Translations under genes and position numbers: made by a program
NCBI RefSeq assembly: GCF_014288115.1
Contig: NZ_JACOOK010000006.1
Span: 156,492 to 220,491, forward strand
Direction of reading: 5' to 3'
DNA length: 64,000 nt
Origin: Alistipes_A hominis
GTDB lineage: Bacteria > Bacteroidota > Bacteroidia > Bacteroidales > Rikenellaceae
Notes under the pieces: generated by a model
What the model saw: only the letters and a program-made list of their open reading frames with translations
The model's database searches: none
Told to the model about the DNA's origin: nothing
Part shown: positions 35,191 through 44,515 of the stretch, one piece after another
Layout of the letters: every line of letters starts with the position of its first letter
Numbering within the stretch: position 1 is the stretch's first letter

Positions 35191-37383
35191 TTATTCATTA
35201 ATAACTTCGACAGCTTGTTCAAGTATTTCATCCCGACCGGCTTTAATTCCCTCGAGCGTAGGAGTTATGACTTCGTCGATTTTTATACCAATGCGTTGCG
35301 TTTGACCTCCATCGGGATAGAATACGCCTAACCCGGTAATCATCGTTTTGATCCCACCGGGTAAATCGATATACGACACATCACCGTCCGCCCCGGCCGT
35401 AGTCGATCCTATGACCCTTGCATCGGGCGCTTGACTCAAAGCCATAGTCGAAAATTCCATGCTGCTTTGGGTGCCTTCATTAACAAGGATAATGACTTTT
35501 CCCTTATAATGATCGCTGTTTATTTCCCCGATTTCCATGGCCGGAGTGAAAGAAAACGATCCGGGATCGATTATGCTGCCCCGAAAGAATTTGACAAATT
35601 CTTTCGGTTCCGGTATCAAATAATTGGCCACATCGGACAATAGGTAATTAGACGGATAATACCGCAAATCGATTATCAATCCATCCGCATCTTTTATCGC
35701 TTTCCAGAATAAAGGCAAATCGGTCTTTTTTAGAAGTCCCGGATATAAATAGGCAATATTGGGAGCAATCTTTTTGATACAACTGTCGGCCGAAGGAGCG
35801 AACCGGAAATACCGGTCGGCTTCATTCTTCGGGAATGTTTTTAAAGTCGTTTTTTTAGAGCATCCATCCCGGATATATTTTATTTTTATAGTTTCATCGT
35901 TGTTGTGAAGCAGTTGCCGGGCAATATTTCTTAATTGTGTTTGATAATTCGATCCAGCGGTTATCGGAAGTTTTGAATGAATTATGGAGTTTATAGATTT
36001 ACCGTCGATTTTGGTAATTACATCTCCGATTTTCAATCCATGTTCACGGTCGAGCGTATCGTTATAAAAAGCGGTAACTGTCGCTTGTTGTTCGATAAAA
36101 CTGATTTTGGGAACGGCTTCCCGTTGTCCGAAATATTGCCTGAGAACGGTACTCGACGGTGTCCATAGAATAGCATGACTGTCATGAATCCCGGCTGTTA
36201 TTTCCATTGCGGCGAGTACATATTCTTCTTCGTTCTCTGCTTTTGCAAACCGGGGAATAAATTCAGCCAATACATTTTCCCAGTTTTTACCGATAATGTT
36301 TTTGTACGGATAAAAATATTGAACCATATTCCAATATCTGTATAGCGATAGCAACCGATATCCTGTGTCGGGATATTTCATGGAATCGAATGTTTTTTCA
36401 TGGTTAAATACCGGGTTGCCCGCAGGGCCCATATTTACATAATAACACTCGTTTTGTCTGTCTGATTTTTTTATTTTTATAAGTTGTGCTGTCAGTTCCG
36501 GTGAAAATCCCGATTCGTCAATCCATTTCAGGACTGACAGGGTATCGGTAATATTTCGGTTATTGGTGAAAATTTCTCCTAAACCGCTTATCCATTCAGT
36601 CAGCGCCGCATCCCTTCGTTGTTTATTTTTTTCATTGATGACTTGGGGAAGTAACCGGAACAATTCATAGTCCCAGTTGTAATTTCCGTTTCTGACTGCC
36701 GGATGATAATATTTCAAAAACCCCCATATCATTCCTATGTCCTTGAGGTTTTTGATTCGGGTTTTATTTAGCTTAATATTCGTTATGCCGGAACCGTTTT
36801 TGAATTCAACCGTATCTCGATCGGCCGGATATGCTTTGGGTTGAAGCAGAGTGTAAATGTCTACTCCGTCGATCATTACGGAAAAGTTATCCAGCCATAT
36901 TTTACCTTTTCCGTTCAGACCTCCTCCTCCTATAATCCCGGTCGTATGCTCGGAATCAAAGGGCAGGGTTATCTCGTACTTTGTCCAATCCGTCGTTCCT
37001 GCAATTTTACACGTTTGCAGTATGTCAAATGCTTGGTTCGGATCGATTCTCATCCAAAGTCCAGCATACCCGTCCCGTACATTTTCAGTTTTCATATAAC
37101 CGGATAGCGTGATAGTCTTACCTTTGAATCCGTGGGGTAAGCTTATGGTCAACATCTGATAATTGTACTTACTACTATCGTTTATTTCGAGTATTACCGA
37201 ATATTTGCCATGATATGGATTCAATGAATCGATAATAACGGGAAGATTGGAGCCCCATTTTATCGGGCTTCCCGATACGATTGTTTCAAAATCGAAATTG
37301 AATATGTCTTTGTTTTGCTTTATCTGGCAAATGGCATATAGCGGAAGTACGAGTGTCAGTATAAAAAATAATATTTTTTTCAT
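35191..37383 (-). CDS. Secreted S41 protease with N-terminal binding module
   Basis: A 730-residue protease. A signal peptide (ILFFILTLVLPLYAIC) leads into a ~140-residue beta-sandwich resembling carbohydrate-binding modules (SGYMKTENVRDGYAGLWMRID), then the same S41 architecture as the genes at 17.6-20.9 kb: IWGFLKYYHPAV, PDZ-like HGLKIGDVITKIDGKSI, and VIILVNEGTQSSMEFST plus GSTTAGADGDVSYIDLPGG. Thus three S41 proteases accompany this peptide locus. It follows precursor 3. Confidence 0.85.
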   Translation of the reverse strand: MKKILFFILTLVLPLYAICQIKQNKDIFNFDFETIVSGSPIKWGSNLPVIIDSLNPYHGKYSVILEINDSSKYNYQMLTISLPHGFKGKTITLSGYMKTENVRDGYAGLWMRIDPNQAFDILQTCKIAGTTDWTKYEITLPFDSEHTTGIIGGGGLNGKGKIWLDNFSVMIDGVDIYTLLQPKAYPADRDTVEFKNGSGITNIKLNKTRIKNLKDIGMIWGFLKYYHPAVRNGNYNWDYELFRLLPQVINEKNKQRRDAALTEWISGLGEIFTNNRNITDTLSVLKWIDESGFSPELTAQLIKIKKSDRQNECYYVNMGPAGNPVFNHEKTFDSMKYPDTGYRLLSLYRYWNMVQYFYPYKNIIGKNWENVLAEFIPRFAKAENEEEYVLAAMEITAGIHDSHAILWTPSSTVLRQYFGQREAVPKISFIEQQATVTAFYNDTLDREHGLKIGDVITKIDGKSINSIIHSKLPITAGSNYQTQLRNIARQLLHNNDETIKIKYIRDGCSKKTTLKTFPKNEADRYFRFAPSADSCIKKIAPNIAYLYPGLLKKTDLPLFWKAIKDADGLIIDLRYYPSNYLLSDVANYLIPEPKEFVKFFRGSIIDPGSFSFTPAMEIGEINSDHYKGKVIILVNEGTQSSMEFSTMALSQAPDARVIGSTTAGADGDVSYIDLPGGIKTMITGLGVFYPDGGQTQRIGIKIDEVITPTLEGIKAGRDEILEQAVEVINE

Positions 37384-37611
37384 TTCTGGACGTTAAATTA
37401 TATCGGCTGATTCCGGATTCAGCAATCTGTTTTCATCAAATAAAATGCATCTGCAATTGAAATAAATTTCGGGACATTATCGGCAACATTCGCGGTCGGT
37501 ACTTTTATTAGCTATACATAAATAGGTTAATTATCAGACACCTTCTATATTACTTCCCAATAAAATCGGTTCAAACGTTTTACTCAGTGAGAATGAATCT
37601 ATTTATTAAAA
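37384..37611. other. Non-coding spacer after precursor 3 hairpin
   Basis: About 230 AT-rich bases between the precursor 3 hairpin and the S41 gene on the minus strand. I see no gene; the length would allow a promoter for the S41 gene, but no convincing TTTG-N19-TAnnTTTG pair was found. Confidence 0.4.
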
Positions 37612-37660
37612 AAGGCCGCGAGCCCCTTCTCCACAACCCGTAAGCTCTGCTCACGGCCTT
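37612..37660 (-). terminator. Terminator-like hairpin after precursor 3
   Basis: AAGGCCGCGAGC (37612-37623) pairs with GCTCACGGCCTT (37649-37660) with one mismatch; on the minus strand it runs into a T6 tract, a good intrinsic terminator 20 bases after the precursor stop. Confidence 0.75.
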
Positions 37661-37680
37661 GATTGTTAACAGTTAATTAA

Positions 37681-38004
37681 TTACATACACTCGGCCATCG
37701 TTTTGGTCGTTACGCAATCTGCGGCTGTACCGGGTCTGTCACCACCGCCGCCTCCAGTATAGCAACCTACTTGAGAGGCCGTTGCCATGCATAGGTGATC
37801 CCATGTTCTGCAAAACTGATCGCAGGTTCCATAACAACTTTCTACGCAGGATGAAACCCCCGGACAAGACCCATCCATATTGCAGGTATGGCCGCAGGTC
37901 GCAGGATCGTCAATTGTGTATCCGAGTCCTCCGCCTCTGAGTCGATTCATTTCACCACCGTTAATCCTTGCAACGATGTCTTTCTTCAATACTAACTTTT
38001 TCAT
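37681..38004 (-). CDS. RiPP precursor 3: GG-leader, Cys-rich core
   Basis: A 107-residue peptide: leader MKKLVLKKDIVARINGGEM...LRGG (25 residues), core 82 residues starting GLGYTIDDPATCGHTC, closely resembling the start of precursor 4's core (NGYTINDATCGHTC), so the two are paralogues. Then CYGTCDQFCRTWDHLC and a Gly-rich stretch (GGGGGDRPG) before a Thr-rich tail ending AECM. It has its own conserved block and terminator. Confidence 0.85.
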   Translation of the reverse strand: MKKLVLKKDIVARINGGEMNRLRGGGLGYTIDDPATCGHTCNMDGSCPGVSSCVESCYGTCDQFCRTWDHLCMATASQVGCYTGGGGGDRPGTAADCVTTKTMAECM

Positions 38005-38026
38005 AGTATATTGGATTATTAGTTGG

Positions 38027-38067
38027 CCCTACTCTTTTTTACGGATTTTCGGGTTCCTCCGCTCGAG
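38027..38067 (-). repeat. Conserved intergenic block, copy 3
   Basis: Copy of the ~40-base block, differing by a few bases from copies 2 and 4; begins 22 bases before the precursor 3 ATG and touches the stop of the upstream MG/plug-like gene. Confidence 0.8.
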
Positions 38068-38070
38068 TAT

Positions 38071-40770
38071 CTATAATTTTTGTCTGCTTTTATATATCGT
38101 CCCGTCCGGCGCAATGCCTTCGATAGTAATATCGTAATCGGCCTGATCCGTGTCATTGGTGTAAAATTCAATCGTAGTATTACCGTTGGGATCGGTTTTT
38201 ACATACGGATTCCAGTAAACCGTGGTACGGTTGTCCAGGTTTCCGTCATTGACTTTTTCCGGGGTGTCGTAAACAGGATGGTAGAATTCCATATTCTCCG
38301 AATAACCGATTACCTGACAGGTTTGAACATCCGGAATACCGTATTCGTGGCCGGGCTTCGTATAAAATTCTACGCAGCAGGGATAATAAGTGCATTTGAG
38401 ACCCTGTCGTTGTTCGAAAATACTTCTCATATCCGCTCTGCGAATGTGATTAATATATTCGATGTCGTCTACGGTATATGACATCAGTTCATCTGCTTCG
38501 CAGAGGCGGCCGTTAATGGTTATTCGTAAAGGTATCGTCCCAAGAATTGGCGATGGATTGTTTGGATCTGATGATGGGGGTGGTATCGGTTTCATAAAAA
38601 AACAGCCTTGCGAATAGTATACCGATGGCAGAAATAATATATAATTATACAGCGACATCGGTTTGTAAGGAGCCAGTTGAGTCGTGTCGTATACCGTCCC
38701 GTATGCGATGCGTTTCGGTCTCCTCGGATCTATTGCCCTTACCTCGACCCCTTCCAACTCAAATATTTTCATTCCGTCGATCGTCGCGTGTTGCAGTTTT
38801 TGTTGCTTCAGGTAATCCCTGACGGCTTTTCGCACCGATTCCGCGGAGTCCGGAAAGGGCGGCCTGTCGGTCAACGGCGGCCTCGGGTACAGCCCGTCCA
38901 GGTCGATCCGTTGCGTGGGCTTTCCCCTGCGGGTTTTGGCAGACACCATGAACAGCACGGTATCGGCGAAGTCCAGCCCGGAGAGCACGAACCTTCCGGA
39001 GTCGTCCGCCTGCGCCGCGTCCGCGACGTTATCCCTGTTCAGCGCCACGGCGGATACCAAAGCCCCGGGAGCAGCCCGTCCCGCGATCCCGATCACCTTT
39101 CCCGATAGGTACTGCCCGCGCTCGACGAAGTGCTTCGGAGAGAAGGGCTCCGGATCGTACAGGTTCCCGGCGCGGAACCTTCTCCATCCGTGCGTCAGCA
39201 TCACCAGGTCGAGACGGTGGGCGGCGGCGGGATCGTCGCCCAGAAAGTAGTACCCCGGATTATGCACGTACCCCTTGACGTCGGAACACAGCAGCAGGTT
39301 CGTTCGGATATCGTCCCCCAGGGAATCGTACCTTACGGCCCTGCGGTCGGTTACGCTGACCGACAAGTCGGCGGAGATCGGTTTCCCGTCGCTGTCTTCC
39401 AGGCTGATCCCGACTCTTACCTTTTCTCGCTTTCCGTACCGCGGCTTGTCGGGCGTTACCGTCCATCGCTCCCGTTTTCCGGTTCTTTTCAGGAAAACGA
39501 GCCTTTCGCTGCGCGGACGTCCCGTACTGTCCACCAGCAGCAGGTGCAGTATCCCTTCGGGCAGGGAGTCGGCGAGGATGGCGCCCGAAGGCCGTTGCGG
39601 ATCTACCGGTACGACGCAGCAGCAGTCCCCCCGGATATGCCCGACCAGACGGCTCCCCCGGGGAACCGTTCCGTCGGCCTTGTACAGAATGCGCCCGGAA
39701 GACTGCGCCGCCGTCAGGGCGCAGGCCCCGGGACGGATCTCCGGCAAGGCGACCGTGATTTCCCGACGCCCCGCCCTGCACACGGCGCGGTACGTCTCTC
39801 CCTGCCGAGCACAGAGCAGGAAGGCGCCCATCCCGTCGTGCTCCGACGCGAACGAAACGACCGTATCGCCCCGGCTGTCGAGCACGCTCCCGCGGACGTC
39901 CTCCGGATAACCGTCGGAACGTTCCGCTTTGAAGGCGACCTTTCGAGGAACTCCGTCCACCAGATCCCCGCCCTCGGGAAAGAACCCTACGGCGAAATCA
40001 TGCGTTTCGGGTTCGAGGAAGACAGTTCTTCTGAAGACGGTTCCTCCTTCGTCGAGCATCATGCGGATAGATCCCCCGTTTCGGATCGAGTCGTGGGGCA
40101 GGTCGACGAACAGGGCGCCCGTCGACGTGGTTCGCTGCCGGAAGCCGCCGACGCGTCTGCCGGCGCGGTCGAACAGTTCGTAGGACGCGGACGCGTCCCG
40201 TACCGGCTTGCCCTCCGCATCCGAGAAACGCACGATGACCTGTTCTCCGGAATAGACGACCGACGAGCGCACGCGTTCCGAGCGCATGCTGCCTACCGAC
40301 AGGTTGCGCCGGAAGAAGAACGCCGGATCGAAGTTGAGCATCCAGCCCGTATACGCCCGAAGGGTATACTCGCCGGCGGGGAGCGTATCGGGCAGCGGAA
40401 GCCCGTTCGCGAACCCAAGCGAATCGCGCTTGATCTTCCGGGACGCGACGACCTTCCCGAGCCTGTCGGACAGATCAACGTAGAGGAAGTTCGAGAGAGT
40501 ATCGGGTCTGTGGAACACCGCGTCCGTCAGATAGGCCTTGAACCAAATGGTGTCGCCCGCCCCGTAGTAGGGCTGGCTCAGGTGAAGGAAAAGTTTCTCC
40601 GGACGACGGGACTGCATCGTAACGAAAAAATCGAACAACAAACTGTCTCGGGCCGAAATGACGAACGCATCCGGTTCCGGGATCGGGGAAACGATCCTCC
40701 CGGAAACCGAAGAAACGAAAGCAATGGCCATCGTCACAAAAATCGCTGACAACGAGTACATCCTTTTCAT
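38071..40770 (-). CDS. Secreted MG2-like/plug-like protein, copy A
   Basis: An 899-residue exported protein of a Bacteroidota family with macroglobulin-like beta domains. The signal peptide is followed by EKLFLHLSQPYYGAGDTIWFKAYLTDAV and RIKRDSLGFANGLPLPDTLPAGEYTLRAYTGWMLNFD, typical MG2-type text. Around 690-800 a TonB-plug-like segment (YKPMSLYNYILFLPSVYY ... INGRLCEADELMSYTVDDIEYINHI) is present without a beta barrel. The C terminus (VYWNPYVKTDPNGNTTIEFYTND) is another beta domain. It is paralogous to the protein at 41.2-44.0 kb. The codon composition is more GC-rich than the neighbouring precursors. Role unknown; immunity, surface display or uptake are possible. Confidence 0.75.
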   Translation of the reverse strand: MKRMYSLSAIFVTMAIAFVSSVSGRIVSPIPEPDAFVISARDSLLFDFFVTMQSRRPEKLFLHLSQPYYGAGDTIWFKAYLTDAVFHRPDTLSNFLYVDLSDRLGKVVASRKIKRDSLGFANGLPLPDTLPAGEYTLRAYTGWMLNFDPAFFFRRNLSVGSMRSERVRSSVVYSGEQVIVRFSDAEGKPVRDASASYELFDRAGRRVGGFRQRTTSTGALFVDLPHDSIRNGGSIRMMLDEGGTVFRRTVFLEPETHDFAVGFFPEGGDLVDGVPRKVAFKAERSDGYPEDVRGSVLDSRGDTVVSFASEHDGMGAFLLCARQGETYRAVCRAGRREITVALPEIRPGACALTAAQSSGRILYKADGTVPRGSRLVGHIRGDCCCVVPVDPQRPSGAILADSLPEGILHLLLVDSTGRPRSERLVFLKRTGKRERWTVTPDKPRYGKREKVRVGISLEDSDGKPISADLSVSVTDRRAVRYDSLGDDIRTNLLLCSDVKGYVHNPGYYFLGDDPAAAHRLDLVMLTHGWRRFRAGNLYDPEPFSPKHFVERGQYLSGKVIGIAGRAAPGALVSAVALNRDNVADAAQADDSGRFVLSGLDFADTVLFMVSAKTRRGKPTQRIDLDGLYPRPPLTDRPPFPDSAESVRKAVRDYLKQQKLQHATIDGMKIFELEGVEVRAIDPRRPKRIAYGTVYDTTQLAPYKPMSLYNYILFLPSVYYSQGCFFMKPIPPPSSDPNNPSPILGTIPLRITINGRLCEADELMSYTVDDIEYINHIRRADMRSIFEQRQGLKCTYYPCCVEFYTKPGHEYGIPDVQTCQVIGYSENMEFYHPVYDTPEKVNDGNLDNRTTVYWNPYVKTDPNGNTTIEFYTNDTDQADYDITIEGIAPDGTIYKSRQKL

Positions 40771-40798
40771 GGCCTTGATTTTTATTCAATTTTTAAAA

Positions 40799-40853
40799 CA
40801 ACCTGACTACAATAAATCTCTCTTCACAAACCCAACCGATCGTAGTCAGGTTG
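40799..40853 (-). terminator. Hairpin after precursor 4 (attenuator)
   Basis: A perfect 12-base stem CAACCTGACTAC / GTAGTCAGGTTG (40799-40810, 40842-40853); on the minus strand it is followed by TTTT. It separates precursor 4 from the MG/plug-like gene. Confidence 0.72.
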
Positions 40854-40901
40854 CTGAGTTGACTATGAGTTGACTATACGTTTGTTTTTAAATGTATAGT
40901 T

Positions 40902-41162
40902 TTAATAACAGTAGTAAAGAGTGCACCATGCACACCGGGATTCTACAACTGTAGGGTTATTATAACATACAGTATCCCCGCAAGTTTGCTGACAAGTTTG
41001 TTGTGTACCACAGGTTTCATACTTTGCACAGGTAACGTCCCAATTACACGTGTGTCCACATGTAGCATCATTGATGGTATACCCATTTCCACCTTTTAAC
41101 TGGTTCATGGATCCGTTATCGATCCTGGCAACGACATCCTTCTTTAATACTAATTTTTTCAT
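40902..41162 (-). CDS. RiPP precursor 4: GG-leader, Cys-rich core
   Basis: An 86-residue peptide: leader MKKLVLKKDVVARIDNGSM...LKGG; core 61 residues, NGYTINDATCGHTCNWD then CGTQQTCQQTCGDTVC and a C-terminal CAWCTLYYCY. Paralogous to precursor 3 in the first third of the core. Located between a conserved block and a hairpin. Confidence 0.86.
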   Translation of the reverse strand: MKKLVLKKDVVARIDNGSMNQLKGGNGYTINDATCGHTCNWDVTCAKYETCGTQQTCQQTCGDTVCYNNPTVVESRCAWCTLYYCY

Positions 41163-41182
41163 GATAGATTAAATTAATAGTT

Positions 41183-41225
41183 TTCCCTACTCTGTTTTAC
41201 GGATTTTCGGGTTTTTCCGCTCGAG
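41183..41225 (-). repeat. Conserved intergenic block, copy 4
   Basis: Identical to copy 2 over its length, from TTCCCTACTCTG to CCGCTCGAG; begins 21 bases before the precursor 4 ATG, and ends just after the stop of the upstream MG/plug-like gene. Confidence 0.8.
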
Positions 41226-41242
41226 TATTTATATTCTAATTT

Positions 41243-44038
41243 CTATTGTATTTTTTGTTGATACTGATATACCGCCCCTTCGTGTGTGATCCCTTCGATC
41301 GTTATTTCGTACTGAGGATTATCGTTATCGCCGGAATAAAACTCGATCTTCGATTTCCCGTCCGGCCCGATACGTAAGTAAGGATTCCAGTAAAGCGTAG
41401 TCCGATGATCCGGCGTTTTGTCATTGACTTTCTCCGGAGTGTCGTAAACAGGATGGTAGAACTCGGCGTTCTCAGCGTAACCGATCGCTTTGTAAACTGT
41501 AAAATCACGTTCTGTATTTATACCTTCCTTTAAAATAATTTCTATACGGTAGGGATAGTCGGGACGGTAAAACAGATAATCCACAACCACCATTCCGCCG
41601 AAAGATTCTTTTAATGTTTTTGATGATCCCAATAATTGGCCTTCCCCTGGCGATACTCCTCCCGAAGATTCGAGTTCTTCTCCTTTGGAACGAGGAGGAG
41701 GAACGGATATTGGAGATCGTTGGATTCTTAAATCGGTTTCGCGGACAATATTGATATATTCGATATCCTTCATATTATATCCTTTCAAATAATCTGCATT
41801 ATCATCCGCACTGGCACCTACGCCATTAATCCTTATCTGTGCCGGAACACGGAGTGAACTCATCGGGTCTTTAATGTAAAACCTTCGTTGCACACGCCCC
41901 GGTGTATTCGGATCTGCCAGTACATATATTCCCGGTATTCTAAGTAAGTAATCGTAAAGCGACACATCCTTGAATTTTCCGAAAGTGGCTGTATCGTATA
42001 CCGCTCCCGAAATAGAAGTCCGTGGTCGCCGGGGATCGGTAGCCGTGACCTTTACTTCGGGAATATCGTATTCTCTCATCCCGTCCGTACTATACCGGTA
42101 CCTGAGGTTGTCCATATATTTATTCATTCGCTCTTGCCGCGCCATCAGTCGTTCCGATCCGGGGAACGGATGCAGCGGTTTAAACACAGGCCGTGGATAG
42201 AGCGTATCTACACTCACATTATAAGGTACCCGTCCCCGTTTGTTTTTGGATGAAACCAGAAAATAGGTCGTATCCTGAAAGTCCAGTCCTTCCATAGTGA
42301 AATACCCTGCACTGTCCGTAACGGCACTTCCGATAATGTTCTTCCGGTTCATAGCCATTGCCGTAACGTCGGCCAGTTTCGCATTTTTGTTCCCCAGCGT
42401 TTTGACCTGTCCCGAGATATATTGTCCGTGTTCGACATAGTGTTTCGGCGTGAACGGTTCCGGATGAAATAGGTTTTCCGTGTTGAATCTTCTCCATCCG
42501 TGGGTCAGCATAACCAGATCGAGATAATGCCGGCGGGCCGGGGAATCGTCAAAAAAATAGTATCCCGGATTATGGATATATCCTTTCAGGTCGGAGGTAA
42601 GCAGTAAATACGAACGGATGTTTTCCGCTAATGAATCCGTTTTAACCGTATTTGCATCCGTTACGCTCACCGAAAAATCTCCGGCGAGGGGTTTTCCTTC
42701 CTGCTCCAAAGCGAGGTTTACGGTTACTTTCTCCCGTTTCCCGTAAACGGATTTATCTGTCGTTGCCTGCCATTGTTCTTTGGGGCGGGAGAGATAGACC
42801 AGCCGTTCTGTGTGGGGATATCCAGCCGAATCGATCAGAAGTAGATGAAGAATACCTTCGGGAAGAGAGTCCACCGGGATTCGTCCTTCGTTTCGTTGCG
42901 GAGACAGCTTTTGAAGATAACAGCACATTCCCCGGATATGTCCGGCGAGTATGCTTCCTTCCGGGACCGTTCCGTTGACCTGAAAGTTTACCGTACCCGC
43001 TGTCTGCGTGACATTCAGTGCACAGGCATCTTCACGTACCGGGGGAAGAGGGGAGGAGATACTCAGCGTATCGCAGCGGCATACCGCCCGGTAGTTTTCT
43101 CCGGGCTGCGGGGTCAGCAGGAAACTTCCCATGCCTTCGTGTTCGCTGCTGAAACGGGTTATGGTGTCGTTGGTTTTATTCAGGATCGCTCCGCTGACCT
43201 CGACAGGATAACCGTCCGAACCTTCGGCTTTAAAAGCTATGATCTGCGGACTTCCGGCAACAAGGTGTCCGCCTTCGGGAAAAAACTGTACGGCAAAACT
43301 CCGGGTAGGAGGTTCGATGAAAAAAGTCCGTTCATACTTTTTTCCGTTACTGCTGATCCGGGCCTCGACGTAACTTCCCTGAATGAGCGAATCCGGAGGA
43401 AGAGATACGAACAGGGCTCCGGTGGAGGTCGTCTGTTGGCGGTCGGACAGCAGGCGTTTATTGTTTTTGTCATAAAGGACGAAAGAGGCTTCCGTATCCG
43501 TTACGGGAAATCCGTTCGCATCGGTAAAGCGGACTATGGCCTGTTCCGGAGTATAGGTAATCGAGGATTTCAGGGCGTCTGTAGAGCCGCCGCCGATCAG
43601 GATATTTTTCTGAAAGAAAACGTCCGGGCTGAAATTCAGCATCCAGCCGGTATAGGCTTGCAGTGTGTATTCTCCGGCGGACAGGGTATCGGGGATATAG
43701 AGGTTGTTGGCGAAACCGATAGAATCGCGTTTGATTTTCTTGGCCGAGATCAGTTTGTTTTTCCGGTCGAACAAATCGACGTAGATATAGTTCGATAACG
43801 TGTCGGAGCGAAGTGTCGCCGCATCGGTCAGATACGCCCGGAACCAAATCGTGTCTCCCGCCCCGTAATACGGTTTATCCAGATGAAGCCACAGCTTCTC
43901 TTCATGGCGGGATTCGATGTCCGAAAAAAAGGAGAGGATATTATCTCCCAGTTCATTTTGCGAAAAAGGAATACTTTCGCCTTTGAGAAAAGGCAGACTC
44001 CCTAACATCAATAAAATACACGAGGCGATCTTTTTCAT
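41243..44038 (-). CDS. Secreted MG2-like/plug-like protein, copy B
   Basis: A 931-residue paralogue of the protein at 38.1-40.8 kb: EKLWLHLDKPYYGAGDTIWFRAYLTDAA, IKRDSIGFANNLYIPDTLSAGEYTLQAYTGWMLNFS, then VSLYDYLLRIPGIYV...INGVGASADDNADYLKGYNMKDIEYINIV (plug-like), and ENAEFYHPVYDTPEKVNDKTPDHRTTLYWNPYLRIGPDGKSKIEFYSG at the end. It contains a short insertion SPPRSKGEELESSGG. Both copies follow a precursor and hairpin, so each precursor may have a matched partner. Confidence 0.75.
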   Translation of the reverse strand: MKKIASCILLMLGSLPFLKGESIPFSQNELGDNILSFFSDIESRHEEKLWLHLDKPYYGAGDTIWFRAYLTDAATLRSDTLSNYIYVDLFDRKNKLISAKKIKRDSIGFANNLYIPDTLSAGEYTLQAYTGWMLNFSPDVFFQKNILIGGGSTDALKSSITYTPEQAIVRFTDANGFPVTDTEASFVLYDKNNKRLLSDRQQTTSTGALFVSLPPDSLIQGSYVEARISSNGKKYERTFFIEPPTRSFAVQFFPEGGHLVAGSPQIIAFKAEGSDGYPVEVSGAILNKTNDTITRFSSEHEGMGSFLLTPQPGENYRAVCRCDTLSISSPLPPVREDACALNVTQTAGTVNFQVNGTVPEGSILAGHIRGMCCYLQKLSPQRNEGRIPVDSLPEGILHLLLIDSAGYPHTERLVYLSRPKEQWQATTDKSVYGKREKVTVNLALEQEGKPLAGDFSVSVTDANTVKTDSLAENIRSYLLLTSDLKGYIHNPGYYFFDDSPARRHYLDLVMLTHGWRRFNTENLFHPEPFTPKHYVEHGQYISGQVKTLGNKNAKLADVTAMAMNRKNIIGSAVTDSAGYFTMEGLDFQDTTYFLVSSKNKRGRVPYNVSVDTLYPRPVFKPLHPFPGSERLMARQERMNKYMDNLRYRYSTDGMREYDIPEVKVTATDPRRPRTSISGAVYDTATFGKFKDVSLYDYLLRIPGIYVLADPNTPGRVQRRFYIKDPMSSLRVPAQIRINGVGASADDNADYLKGYNMKDIEYINIVRETDLRIQRSPISVPPPRSKGEELESSGGVSPGEGQLLGSSKTLKESFGGMVVVDYLFYRPDYPYRIEIILKEGINTERDFTVYKAIGYAENAEFYHPVYDTPEKVNDKTPDHRTTLYWNPYLRIGPDGKSKIEFYSGDNDNPQYEITIEGITHEGAVYQYQQKIQ

Positions 44039-44105
44039 AATATTGCTAATTAGCGATCCTATAAACCTTTTTATATATTTTATAAATATTTATATATGAT
44101 ATAAA

Positions 44106-44152
44106 CAGCCCGACTGATCGCAATCTTCCACACAAAACATGCAGTCGGGCTG
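44106..44152 (-). terminator. Hairpin after precursor 5 (attenuator)
   Basis: A perfect 11-base stem CAGCCCGACTG / CAGTCGGGCTG (44106-44116, 44142-44152), followed on the minus strand by TTTATAT, between precursor 5 and MG/plug-like copy B. Confidence 0.7.
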
Positions 44153-44207
44153 TCTCGAAATATCTCAATCCACAATCATTAATTTTTGTATGACTGGATA
44201 TGAAATT

Positions 44208-44456
44208 TTAATATTGGCATCTTCCCGGACATGTTTCCTGACAACTTTGCATACAAGTCGGGTCATGAGGGCCTGTTGTACAATTACAGGTAGCAGCACA
44301 GGTATTTTTATTACATGTGTCTACACAAGTGGGACCACAAGTGGCCCCCAAAGTATTAGTGCAAAATGCCATTGTGTCCACACCTCCTCTCAATTGGTTC
44401 ATTTCTCCGCTGTTGATCCTTGCAACAACGTCTTTTTTTAAAATCAGTTTCTTCAT
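44208..44456 (-). CDS. RiPP precursor 5: GG-leader, Cys-rich core
   Basis: An 82-residue peptide: leader MKKLILKKDVVARINSGEM...LRGG; core 57 residues with CTNTLGATCGPTC, CNKNTCAATCNC, and CMQSCQETCPGRCQY. It has about thirteen Cys and many Thr. It is the first precursor encountered by transcription coming from the LanC/GT genes at 44.5-47.6 kb. Confidence 0.86.
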   Translation of the reverse strand: MKKLILKKDVVARINSGEMNQLRGGVDTMAFCTNTLGATCGPTCVDTCNKNTCAATCNCTTGPHDPTCMQSCQETCPGRCQY

Positions 44457-44473
44457 GATAAATTAATTAATAG

Positions 44474-44510
44474 TTTTCCCTACTCTTTAATGGATTTTCG
44501 GGTACCTCCG
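44474..44510 (-). repeat. Conserved intergenic block, copy 5
   Basis: A shorter, diverged copy (TTTTCCCTACTCTTTAATGG, then ATTTTCGGGTACCTCCG) starting 18 bases before the precursor 5 ATG and ending 6 bases from the lanC stop. Confidence 0.7.
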
Positions 44511-44515
44511 GTCGG

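Noticed and set aside
39130..40749. Plus-strand frame over the MG/plug-like gene
   Set aside because: Antisense shadow in GC-rich coding sequence.
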